A model generated the notes under the pieces. It was given only the letters and a program-made list of their open reading frames with translations. It had not been told where the DNA came from and did no database searches. Shown piece by piece: positions 8,335 to 16,360 of a DNA stretch of 64,000 nucleotides; within the stretch, counting starts at the first letter, position 1; each line of letters begins with the position of its first letter. Where the stretch lies: the NCBI GenBank assembly GCA_052326585.1, contig JBKQLU010000076.1:1-64000 (forward strand), given 5' to 3'. This DNA is from JAPLJC01 sp052326585 (GTDB taxonomy: Bacteria; Desulfobacterota; Desulfobaccia; Desulfobaccales; 0-14-0-80-60-11). The position numbers were made by a program, and so were the translations under genes.

Positions 8335-8994
8335 TCATTGAGCCAATAGAGCGGCTATTTTTCTGATCGCATCGGGACCGTTCTCCCCATATGCATCAGC
8401 GCCTATTTCATCCGCATATTTTTGAGTCACCGGAGCACCACCGACTATGACCTGGATTTTGTCTCTGATCCCCTCCTGGTTCAGCAGCGCGATCACTTCC
8501 TTCATCTGCGGCATAGTCGTGGTCAATAATGCTGACATCCCCAGCACCTGAGGAAGAGTTTCCTTAGCCTTCGAGAGGAATGTCTCCTTGGACACATCGA
8601 CCCCCAGATCGATGACTTCGTGGCCGGCAACCTCGAGAAGGAGTACCAGTATATTCTTTCCGATATCGTGCATATCATCCTGAACGGTTCCTATCATCAC
8701 CTTTGCGGGCTTGAGTGCTTCTGCTACCTTGATGTGTGGCTTCAGGACCTCTAGGCCTGATTTCATGGCCCGAGCCGCCTGCAGAAGCTCTGGAACGAAG
8801 TATTCATGACGATCAAACTTTTCGCTGACTAGTGCCATGCCCTTTGAAAGTCCGTTGACTATGGCCTCGACAGGGTCTATTCCTTTCCTTATCGATTCTT
8901 TGCAGAGTTCGATGGCTTCGTTTTGATTCCCTGTCTCTACAGAGTACGCCAGTTTCTTGAACATATCCTCTGCCATGTTTTTATTCATTTCCAA
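8335..8994 (-). CDS. Corrinoid (B12-binding) methyl-carrier protein, MtbC/MttC-like
   Basis: The 219-aa protein has an N-terminal helical cap domain (about 1-90) and a C-terminal cobalamin-binding Rossmann domain with the DxHxxG signature DMHDIGKN; H109 is the lower axial ligand. It fits the small corrinoid proteins that carry a methyl group between a substrate-specific methyltransferase and a second methyltransferase. The UroD-family methyltransferase gene lies immediately upstream on the same strand (126-nt gap). The presumed substrate is a methylamine, methoxylated or methylthiol compound, but the sequence does not decide which. Confidence 0.9.
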   Translation of the reverse strand: MEMNKNMAEDMFKKLAYSVETGNQNEAIELCKESIRKGIDPVEAIVNGLSKGMALVSEKFDRHEYFVPELLQAARAMKSGLEVLKPHIKVAEALKPAKVMIGTVQDDMHDIGKNILVLLLEVAGHEVIDLGVDVSKETFLSKAKETLPQVLGMSALLTTTMPQMKEVIALLNQEGIRDKIQVIVGGAPVTQKYADEIGADAYGENGPDAIRKIAALLAQ

Positions 8995-9120
8995 CTCCTC
9001 TTGTCATATTCCAGCGACGCATCTCTTAGTAACCAAGACTAAAGTTTGGGAAATACGCCACTCCGGAAGGCCTTAAGAAACGCTCCACATCCGGGCCATT
9101 ACCGCGAAGAGTTTCGGCGC

Positions 9121-10179
9121 TCAGCGCTTGCCAGCAACAAAATCCTTCCACGTATCGATAAACGCCACGAAGTTTTCTTTGGGGGTTGGCTTTGGAACAA
9201 CACAGGCTCCTGAGAGGATGTAGCCCTTGGCTTTGGTGCCAATCTCCAGTGCCTCTCGCGTCTCCTTCTTAATCTGTGCCATACTACCCTGCATGATCGT
9301 TTGAACCACATCAACCTGCCCCATCAGGCAGACCTTGTCTCCTATTTCTTGAACCGCTCTCTTGAAATCCACATTCACATATCCAGAATCCAAACTGAGA
9401 ATATCCGCTCCCGTTTTCACGATCAGATCCCAGCGATCATCCCACCAGCCACATAAATGGTACATTACCTTGGCGCCGGCTTCGTGATAGGCGTCGAAGG
9501 CTTTCTTGTCGAAGGGCAGAGAAAATTGTTCATAGTGTTCTCTTTTCACGAAACTGCCGGATGCCGCGGGATTGGCAATCAGGATAATGTCGGCTCCGGC
9601 TTCAATGAGTGCCTTGCCGTAACGTATGCATCCCTCAGTAGCCAGTTCGATCAGCTCCATAAGCCACTGGGGTCTGTCCTTGAGGTCAAGCATGAAGTTA
9701 TTAATACCGCGCAGGAACATGGCGTTTCTATAACCTGCCTGGCAGAAAGCGATGATCGGCAGGTCGTTGCCCACCCGTTTCTTCAGGTCTCGGACAATGT
9801 TTATGAGCAGGGGTAGTTTGGCGCTCCTGGAAGGATCCAGCATTTCGATCTTAGACAAATCTGTGCTGTCCTCCAGTGGGCTCTGCACCGGACTTGGCGG
9901 TTGATCCTCATGGTATACCTGCTTGAGGCCCATAGCCTCAGCTTCAGGGCTGGTAAAAAAGATGTCCCACACACCATCCAGATTGAATTCCCTCTGGAAA
10001 TTCACCTGCATATCAACAAACCTTTGGTAATCTTCATACATCTGACTGAAAGTGTACCCGTAGTACGCTATCCCATATTCCCTTATTAATGGTAAACAAG
10101 GCACGCGATCCACCTCTCTGAGTTCGGCCGCGGCTATCACGCGCTCTTTCGGCGTCATGTCTCTCCTATTCCACGCCAT
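9121..10179 (-). CDS. UroD-family cobamide-dependent methyltransferase (MtaA/MtbA-like)
   Basis: The 352-aa TIM-barrel protein of the uroporphyrinogen decarboxylase superfamily keeps the zinc-site pattern His-X-Cys-Xn-Cys of MtaA/MtbA methyltransferases: H241 and C243 in MYHLCG and C326 in SGACVVP. True UroD lacks this cysteine site, so a methyl-transfer role is better supported than heme synthesis. It is the first gene of a minus-strand set with the corrinoid protein and a binding protein. It could be the substrate-demethylating component or the one passing methyl to a thiol or folate. No MtrH-type partner is in the window. Confidence 0.87.
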   Translation of the reverse strand: MAWNRRDMTPKERVIAAAELREVDRVPCLPLIREYGIAYYGYTFSQMYEDYQRFVDMQVNFQREFNLDGVWDIFFTSPEAEAMGLKQVYHEDQPPSPVQSPLEDSTDLSKIEMLDPSRSAKLPLLINIVRDLKKRVGNDLPIIAFCQAGYRNAMFLRGINNFMLDLKDRPQWLMELIELATEGCIRYGKALIEAGADIILIANPAASGSFVKREHYEQFSLPFDKKAFDAYHEAGAKVMYHLCGWWDDRWDLIVKTGADILSLDSGYVNVDFKRAVQEIGDKVCLMGQVDVVQTIMQGSMAQIKKETREALEIGTKAKGYILSGACVVPKPTPKENFVAFIDTWKDFVAGKR

Positions 10180-10301
10180 ACTATTCCTCCATTCGCCCAG
10201 GTTCTCAGTTATAACACTTCAGGTTTCCTAACGAATTCCATCCCTTACCTCATGAAGGACTGCAAGTACAGTTCTCCATTGAATACGAATACAATGATTC
10301 G

Positions 10302-10313
10302 ATATACGTATAT
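10302..10313. promoter_or_regulatory. Palindrome between methyltransferase and MarR genes (candidate operator)
   Basis: ATATACGTATAT is a perfect 12-bp palindrome in the divergent gap between the UroD-type methyltransferase and the MarR regulator. Related AT-rich GTGTATAT motifs lie just before the marR start (about 10556-10565) and just after its stop (about 11070-11078). The position suits autoregulation plus control of the methyltransferase genes. Confidence 0.4.
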
Positions 10314-10589
10314 TTTTGTCAAGAAATATTTTAGGTGAGGCAAGAATAGATGTCAGAGCGGAACCCCAGACAAAAAGGGTTTGCTCCTGCGGCGCGGAAG
10401 GTATTTGGGTGCTGTTATACCCATTTTCTTAAGACGCTTGGAATATATCTCTACCTTGCCTGAGGTGGTTTTGAATATGCCGTCTTCCGGATTTCCTGGG
10501 TCTTTCCGGGCCTTAAGAACTCTCTTCTCTTTGACAGCGTGACAAGACTATTTTATGTGTATATACTCCTATGTGAAAGGCGAATAGAA

Positions 10590-11054
10590 ATGAGCATCGA
10601 GCCCAAATTCCTGGATAAAGCCGGTTGCCTCGAGATGGGGCGCGCCTGCCTCTGTTTCAATATTCGGAAAGCCGCCAGGGCCATCAGCCATCTTTATGAT
10701 AAATTTTTGCGACCTGCTGGCCTCCGGGCTACCCAGTTTGCCTTGCTGATGGCCATCAGAATAAACGGTCCGGTAACCTTGACGCGACTGGCGAAGGTCA
10801 CAGTTATGGATCGGACCACCCTCAGCCGCAATCTTGTGGTGTTGGAAAAAAGGCGACTTATCCAGATTCAATCGGGGGAGGACCGGCGCGAACGGGAAAT
10901 TTCCCTGACACCACTTGGAGATGAGATTCTGGAGAAGGCGGCATCCTTATGGGCTCAGGCCCAGGGCCACATCCAGGAGAGGTTGGGGCTGGAGAGGCTA
11001 GAAAATTTGCTCTGTGACTTGAAGGAAACTATAACCTTGACTCGGAAGGTCTAA
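10590..11054 (+). CDS. MarR-family transcriptional regulator
   Basis: The start is taken at the ATG at 10590, 17 codons inside the longest frame, because MSIEPKFLDKAG begins a normal-length MarR protein (154 aa). The winged helix is visible as TRLAKVTVMDRTTLSRNLVVLEKRRLI followed by the wing EDRREREISLTPLGDE. MarR proteins are dimeric repressors often released by aromatic or other small ligands. It is divergent from the methyltransferase/corrinoid genes and upstream of the QueG-like Fe-S gene, so it is the likely local regulator of this module. Confidence 0.88.
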   Translation: MSIEPKFLDKAGCLEMGRACLCFNIRKAARAISHLYDKFLRPAGLRATQFALLMAIRINGPVTLTRLAKVTVMDRTTLSRNLVVLEKRRLIQIQSGEDRREREISLTPLGDEILEKAASLWAQAQGHIQERLGLERLENLLCDLKETITLTRKV

Positions 11055-11215
11055 TTTTTTTTTAATATATATGTGTATATGCACTTTTATTGGCAGCTGC
11101 CCTGAAATAATCCAGAATTTGGTGCTTTCCTTGAGAAACGCCTGAAGGGGAAGGGCGCCTAGGGGCAATCACTATAAAGCCGGAAAGGGCCGAATCCCTG
11201 GAAGGAGGAGTTTAG

Positions 11216-12226
11216 ATGAATCAGCGGGAAGCAAAACCAATGGGCACCAAGGTCCCACTCGCTTCGGGAAATAAGCATCGCAAGTTCTCCCGGGACATGT
11301 TAAGGCAACTTTGCTTGGACGCCGGCGCCGATGCTGCCGGCTTTGTGGATATCGCCCAGGAAGGCCTGGCCAAGGAACGAGAGGGCATCCTCCGGGTATA
11401 TCCGGCTACCCGGAGTGTCATGGCCCTGATCCGGGTGATGAACCGGGAAAACCTGCAAAGTCCAGCGCGCTACCCGGCTAACGATGAATCGCATTGTGTC
11501 GGCGATGAGTTCTCCCGAATCTGCCGGGACATCCTCCGTCGCCTAAACGAGCAGGGCATCCGGGGAGTTGCGGTAACTAAGGCCTTTCCCATGGATATGA
11601 GCCGTTGGCCCGGGAAGATCTGGGATGTAAGCCACAAAACCATAGCCGTAGCAGCGGGCCTGGGGCACATGGGAGTCAATCGCCTGGTCATGCACCCAAC
11701 CCATGGGAACTATATCCAACTAAACTCCATATTGATCAACGCAGAAGTTGACCAATATGATACGCCCTTGGCACACAGCCCTTGCCTCGAGTGTGGCCTA
11801 TGCGCCGGAGTCTGCCCAGTAGGTGCCATCAGCAAAGATGGAGCCTTTGACTTCATGGCCTGCAGCACTCACAGTTACCGTTATAACATGGTGGGTTTTC
11901 AGGATTGGATCGATGCCGTCATCTCATCTTCTGATATGGCAGCCTATCGCGCCTGCTTCCAGGACCGCGAGACGGCCGCTCTGTGGCAATCCCTCATGTT
12001 CCGTATCGACCGCTGTGGATATTGCATGGCGGTCTGCCCGGCAGGGGAAGACGTTAAAGGCGATTATCTGGGCCATAAGAAGACTTATTATCAGCAGATA
12101 GTGAACCCTCTCAAAGAGAGACCCGAACCCGTCTATGTGGTAACCGGCAGCCGGGCGGAAGAGGTGGCGAGGCGCAATCCGTTTAAACAGGTGCGCTGTG
12201 TCCAGCCATTTTCGCTGCAACGCTAG
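11216..12226 (+). CDS. QueG/reductive-dehalogenase-like double [4Fe-4S] protein
   Basis: The 336-aa protein has an N-terminal region typical of epoxyqueuosine-reductase/reductive-dehalogenase relatives (AGLGHMGVNRLVMHPTHGNYIQLNSILI), then two ferredoxin motifs, CLECGLCAGVCP and CGYCMAVCP. The family's best-known members use cobalamin and two Fe-S clusters for reductions. A GGAAGGAGG ribosome binding site sits just before the ATG. True QueG is usually longer and acts in tRNA queuosine synthesis; beside a corrinoid methyl-transfer module this paralog may instead reduce or reactivate the corrinoid. That role is inference from context. Confidence 0.75.
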   Translation: MNQREAKPMGTKVPLASGNKHRKFSRDMLRQLCLDAGADAAGFVDIAQEGLAKEREGILRVYPATRSVMALIRVMNRENLQSPARYPANDESHCVGDEFSRICRDILRRLNEQGIRGVAVTKAFPMDMSRWPGKIWDVSHKTIAVAAGLGHMGVNRLVMHPTHGNYIQLNSILINAEVDQYDTPLAHSPCLECGLCAGVCPVGAISKDGAFDFMACSTHSYRYNMVGFQDWIDAVISSSDMAAYRACFQDRETAALWQSLMFRIDRCGYCMAVCPAGEDVKGDYLGHKKTYYQQIVNPLKERPEPVYVVTGSRAEEVARRNPFKQVRCVQPFSLQR

Positions 12227-12677
12227 TTGAGGGTTCCTTGCCTGGCATTTTACCAAACCCGAAGTCACAGGTGATAGCTTGCCAGGAGCCAAAATTATCG
12301 GCCCCGAGTAGAAGTTCCGGATACGGAATAGATATGGGAAGTTTTTGGCTCCGTGATAAGTCCTAACTTATAGCAGATATTGATGGTTTCCTTCTTTCTG
12401 CCTCTAATATCCCCTATTTTTATACAACGATGCTGCCCTCCTAGAGAAATGGACGGAGGGCCAGGAGGAGGACGCATTTCCTCAAAAAAATTCTACAATG
12501 CCGCCAGGTTCCAAGGGGGGCAAAAATTACCAGAATCCCCTTAAATGTCAATGAGGATGGTTCTTGGTTTTCTGTTTCCTGTTTTCTGTTTTAGCGCTAT
12601 TGTATCTTTGAGTGGTCAGTTTTCTGATTGATCCTTTTGGGTTTTCACAGAAAACCGACCACCGAAAACAAAAGAAC
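12227..12677. other. Non-coding gap, 451 nt
   Basis: No convincing gene is seen. The right part (about 12560-12670) is rich in short TTTTCTGTTT-type iterations on the way to the phosphoesterase start, resembling decayed simple repeats. No clear terminator or promoter was identified. Confidence 0.4.
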
Positions 12678-13421
12678 ATGCGCCTAGCCATTATTGCCGA
12701 TATCCACAGTAACCTGGAGGCCCTGGTGAGCGTCCTGGAAGGGATCCGCCAGGATGGGGTGGAATCCGTCCTGAACCTGGGAGACCTGGTGGGCTATAAC
12801 GCCAGCCCCAATGAATGTCTGGCCATGCTTCGCAGCCGCGCGGACATCAAAAACCTGGCGGGCAACCACGACTTGGCTTTACTTTCGCCGGAGCGGGCCC
12901 AGGCCTTCAACATCATCGCCTATCAGGCCCTGATGTGGTGCCGGGAGCAGGTGGACCGGGAAGAACTGGAATTTCTCCAGGGCCTGCCCTTAACCCTGGA
13001 GACCCAGGGCTTCTGGGCCTGCCACGGCACCCCTGGCAGCCCGGACACTTATATCGCCTACCACTTCCAGGGCAAAAGGGTTTTGCGGGACCTGAGCCAA
13101 GGGTCCGGCGTCCGGGTCTGCTTCTTCGGCCACACCCACCGCCGGGCCTTGTGGTATAGGGATATCCGGGGGAAAGTGGCCCTGCAAGAAATTACCGCCG
13201 CCAAATTGGACCTGTCCCGGGAGGGTCACTATCTCATCAATCCCGGCAGCGTCGGGCAACCCCGGGACGGCAACCCGGAGGCCGCCTATGCCATCTTCGA
13301 CGCTGAGGAGTTCTCCATTCATTTCAAGTCGGTGCCTTATGATATTACCGGAGCCCAGCGGCGCATCCTGGCGGCCCAACTGCCGCCCTACCTGGCGGAG
13401 CGCCTGGCGCTGGGAAAGTGA
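12678..13421 (+). CDS. Metallophosphoesterase (calcineurin-like)
   Basis: The start is placed at the ATG at 12678, where MRLAIIADIHSNLEAL begins the fold; the 22 upstream codons lie in repetitive sequence. The 247-aa protein has the full metal signature: D8 and H10, GDLVGYNASP, GNHD, and the C-terminal GHTHR. It is a YfcE/DUF2437-type phosphodiesterase or phosphatase of unknown substrate. The GNAT gene downstream is about 190 nt away with repeats in between, so an operon is uncertain. Confidence 0.9.
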   Translation: MRLAIIADIHSNLEALVSVLEGIRQDGVESVLNLGDLVGYNASPNECLAMLRSRADIKNLAGNHDLALLSPERAQAFNIIAYQALMWCREQVDREELEFLQGLPLTLETQGFWACHGTPGSPDTYIAYHFQGKRVLRDLSQGSGVRVCFFGHTHRRALWYRDIRGKVALQEITAAKLDLSREGHYLINPGSVGQPRDGNPEAAYAIFDAEEFSIHFKSVPYDITGAQRRILAAQLPPYLAERLALGK

Positions 13422-13555
13422 GCCGTAAGCAGTGAGCAGTAAATTTCCGTAAAATTATGGAAATGCCTTTTATACCACCTCGCAATCAATTGGCGGCGCA
13501 GCTTTCCAGCCTGTGCCGGTGCAGGCTTTCATCCTGCGGCTGCAATAATTTAGGA

Positions 13556-13612
13556 AACTGGAAACTGACTACTGACCAAGGGCTACTGACAACTGACAAC
13601 TGAAAGGGGAAA
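13556..13612. repeat. Short iterated CTGAC/ACTG sequence
   Basis: The gap before the GNAT gene contains iterations of short words such as GAAACTG, ACTGAC and CAACTGA. A palindromic 'aggctttcatcctgc' type element sits just left of it (about 13498-13545). The unit is too short and irregular for a CRISPR array. Confidence 0.5.
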
Positions 13613-13614
13613 AG

Positions 13615-14166
13615 ATGGCGCCTTACCAGAAGGTGGGAGTGTTGAAGGACGGCACCCGGGTGACTCTGCGCCCCTTGGTGCAGGAGGACCGGGACGGGCT
13701 GCTGGATTTTTTCCGGCGCCTGGATGAGAAAGACAGACTGTTTCTGCGCAGTGATGTCCGGGACCAATCGGTCGTCGACCACTGGGTGAGCAACATCGAC
13801 TATCAGAAGGTCTTTCCACTACTTGCCGAAGTGGACGGCCGCATCGTCGGGGACGCCACCCTGCACATGCGCAAGGTGGGCTGGAAGCGCCACCTGGGCA
13901 ACGTCCGGGTGGTGGTCGCCAAGGACTTCCAGGGCCGGGGCCTGGGCACCCTGCTAATCAACGAGCTCGTGGAGCTGGCCGCGGAATTCGGCCTGGAGAA
14001 GCTGATTGCGGAGATCCACCTGCAAGCCCAGGCAGCCCTCAAGGTCTTTAAACATGCCGGCTTTACCACCAAGGCGGTGTTCGAAGACCTGGTCACGGAT
14101 CTCGAAGGCAAGAATAGCGACCTGGTGGTGATGCTCTGCGACGTCCAGGCGAGGGAACGCCGCTAG
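13615..14166 (+). CDS. GNAT-family N-acetyltransferase
   Basis: The 183-aa protein has the acetyl-CoA-binding motif of the GNAT fold, VVVAKDFQGRGLGTLLINELVELA, at about 99-122 (the Q/RxxGxG/A loop). It is followed by the second half ALKVFKHAGFTTKAVFEDLV. An AAAGGGGAAAAG ribosome binding stretch precedes the ATG. The family acetylates protein lysines, amino acids or antibiotics; no specificity can be read from the sequence. Confidence 0.88.
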   Translation: MAPYQKVGVLKDGTRVTLRPLVQEDRDGLLDFFRRLDEKDRLFLRSDVRDQSVVDHWVSNIDYQKVFPLLAEVDGRIVGDATLHMRKVGWKRHLGNVRVVVAKDFQGRGLGTLLINELVELAAEFGLEKLIAEIHLQAQAALKVFKHAGFTTKAVFEDLVTDLEGKNSDLVVMLCDVQARERR

Positions 14167-14273
14167 CGTGGTGATTCCGGCACCGGGTCGCCCCTGCGCT
14201 TACTTCCCGGAAGGATTCTGGCCCCCTGAGGCATCATGGGACTGCGAGATCAGCACGCCGGCGGCCGCGTGGG

Positions 14274-15908
14274 TTACTGGATCCATGGCCACCTGCCGGT
14301 CTGGGTGCCGTAGTGAGGGAAGTGGCGCAAGAGGTCCGCTTTCAGGGCCCGGGCATGGGGGTAGCGTTCTTCCAAATTTTTCTTGAGGCATTTCAAGATA
14401 ATTGCCTCCAGCGGGGCGGGGATCTCCGGGTTCAGTTCCCGGGGCGGCTCGGGTTCCTGTTCCAAAATCAGGTCGATGAGCAATTTTTCCACCTCGCTGT
14501 AAAAGGGCAGTTCACCGGTGTACAACAGGTACATGAGCACCCCGATGGCCCAAATGTCGCTGCGCCGCTCGCTCTTACCCATGATCTGCTCCGGGGCCAT
14601 GAAGGGACGGGAACCCACCATGGTGGCGCTGATGTCCTTTTCCCCCAAGATCTTGGCGGCCCCGAAATCGAGAAGTTTTAGAGCGCCGTCCGGCTGGATG
14701 ATGATGTTGTTAGGCTTGATGTCCCGATGCATGACCCGGTGGCGGTGGGCGTGGGAGACCACGTCGATGAGCTGCAAAATGATCCGCTCCACCAACGGCC
14801 GGGGCAGTTCTGCCCCCAGCATGTCCCCCAGGGTCTGGCCTTCCACATATTCCTGGATCAGGACCAGCTTGCCGACATCCTCCAGCAGGTCCACCAGCTT
14901 CGCCACCCCGGGGTGGGGGGCCAGCCTGGTGCAGATGGCCGCTTCCTTACGGAACTTGACGTTGGCGGCCTTCAGAAAGGGGATCTTGGCCACGTAGCGT
15001 TGCTGGGCCCCCAGGGCCTCGGTGTCCAGCACCAGCCAGACCTCGCCGAAACTTCCCTGTCCCAGTTTTTCGATCTTTTCGTACCTGCCCCCCAGCAGGG
15101 GGGTCAACTTGAACAGGGCCAGGTAGTCCCGGGCGCTGGGCACCAGATGTGCCACCAGCCCCTGGATGGCCTGGCGCCAGGGGGAGGGGGAGCCCACCGG
15201 CCGCACCTGGAAACTCCTGACCGAAAGTCCGACGGGCAGGGTCAGATCGTTCAACAAGACCGTCATGGGCTGGCCGCTGCGGTTAGTCAGGCGCACCTTG
15301 ACGTGGCTGGCGTCCAGGGTCCGGGACAGAACCTGATGGAAGCGCTCCCGGTCCTCCGGCCCATAAAGCAACTCCTCCACGGTCACGGGGCTCTCGCCGC
15401 GCTTGGCGGGGTAGCCCAGAAAGCGCCGCAGGGCCGGATTGAGCTGGCAGCCCTCCCCAGAGCGCTGGCAGAAGAACAGGGGATGGCTGGTCTCCCGGAA
15501 GAGCCGGGAAGATTCTTGGGGAGAATCCAGGAGGAGTTGCCGGTCTTGCCGGAGCCGCAGCACCACTCCGATGCGAGCCAGCACTTCCTCAGGTTTAAAG
15601 GGCGCCGTCAGGAACTCGTCGGCCCCGGCCTCCAAGGCCCAGGCCGCCGCGGTCTCGGAAAACCGGGGCAGGGCCACGATTAAGGGCACCTCCTGGGCGG
15701 CCGCATCTTTCTTGAACTGGTGGATAAGAGTGTGAATCCGGGGCAGGTCGTCCAGGAGAATCAGAAGAGCGGGGAGGCGGTCCCGGGTCTGAGCCGGGAG
15801 TTCTTCGGGCAGACAGCGGCGCACCGTATAACCATGACTTATCAGGATCTCCGCCAATTTCTGACGGGTCTTGTTTGCCGACCCGGCGACGAGAATTTCT
15901 AGGGCCAC
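14274..15908 (-). CDS. Receiver-like / PAS / Ser-Thr protein kinase fusion
   Basis: Three parts are visible in order: a response-regulator receiver-like domain (ILVAGSANKTRQKLAEIL ... LLILLDDLP ... LTAPFKPEEVLARIG), a PAS-like segment (SHPLFFCQRSGEGCQLNPALRRFLGY), and a complete eukaryotic-type kinase. In the longest frame the kinase has the G-loop LGQGSFGEV, K319 in YVAKIP, HRDIKPNN with D407, DFGAAK and APEQ. The start is set at GTG 15908, with AGAGG five nt upstream; a TTG start at 15941 would add 11 residues. No membrane segment is seen. Fusing a two-component input domain to a Ser/Thr kinase links phosphorelay signalling to protein phosphorylation. No PP2C gene is adjacent. Confidence 0.88.
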   Translation of the reverse strand: MALEILVAGSANKTRQKLAEILISHGYTVRRCLPEELPAQTRDRLPALLILLDDLPRIHTLIHQFKKDAAAQEVPLIVALPRFSETAAAWALEAGADEFLTAPFKPEEVLARIGVVLRLRQDRQLLLDSPQESSRLFRETSHPLFFCQRSGEGCQLNPALRRFLGYPAKRGESPVTVEELLYGPEDRERFHQVLSRTLDASHVKVRLTNRSGQPMTVLLNDLTLPVGLSVRSFQVRPVGSPSPWRQAIQGLVAHLVPSARDYLALFKLTPLLGGRYEKIEKLGQGSFGEVWLVLDTEALGAQQRYVAKIPFLKAANVKFRKEAAICTRLAPHPGVAKLVDLLEDVGKLVLIQEYVEGQTLGDMLGAELPRPLVERIILQLIDVVSHAHRHRVMHRDIKPNNIIIQPDGALKLLDFGAAKILGEKDISATMVGSRPFMAPEQIMGKSERRSDIWAIGVLMYLLYTGELPFYSEVEKLLIDLILEQEPEPPRELNPEIPAPLEAIILKCLKKNLEERYPHARALKADLLRHFPHYGTQTGRWPWIQ

Positions 15909-16360
15909 CCGGAACCTCTGCAGGGATAATTTGCTTGGCAATCTAATGAGCTGCCCCCAGTAGTTGTACCAAGTTTTAAGTTAGGATGGGGGTTAAGTCA
16001 AGAGAGATGGTCTGACAAAAGTAAAGCTAAAATCTGGGATACGAAAGTTTCTAGAACTTGCCAATTTTCTCTCTCCTAAGATCTCTTAATCACGTCAAGA
16101 GAAAACGCCGACCTCCAAGAATCCGCCAAATGATGAGAAGGCCCGGGGGAAATCAGGCCTGCCGGATAATTTTTGCCAAGAATAGCGACTAACCAGGGCT
16201 CCCCCCTTAATCCGAAGCCGCGGCCTCCCGAGCGTTTGACCGCCCTGCCAGCCGCGGCGGGCCATGGGCATAATTGCGGGAAAATGAGGAATTAATCGCC
16301 GCGGCGGCCTGATACTTGCATGGATCATGGGTGCGGATCTTATTTCAGGGAGGGAGCGCG
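15909..16360. other. Divergent intergenic region, about 450 nt
   Basis: This lies between the divergent kinase-fusion gene and the hybrid kinase. No ORF with a ribosome binding site is seen; AT-rich tracts near 15965-16090 could hold divergent promoters, but no clear -35/-10 pair stands out. Confidence 0.3.

Noticed and set aside
13540..13612. Possible CRISPR array
   Set aside because: The repeated words are 5-8 bases, irregularly spaced and not separated by unique spacers; no cas genes nearby.
14727..15683. 318-codon plus-strand frame
   Set aside because: Antisense to the kinase fusion; product is Gln/Gly/His-rich and unlike any protein.
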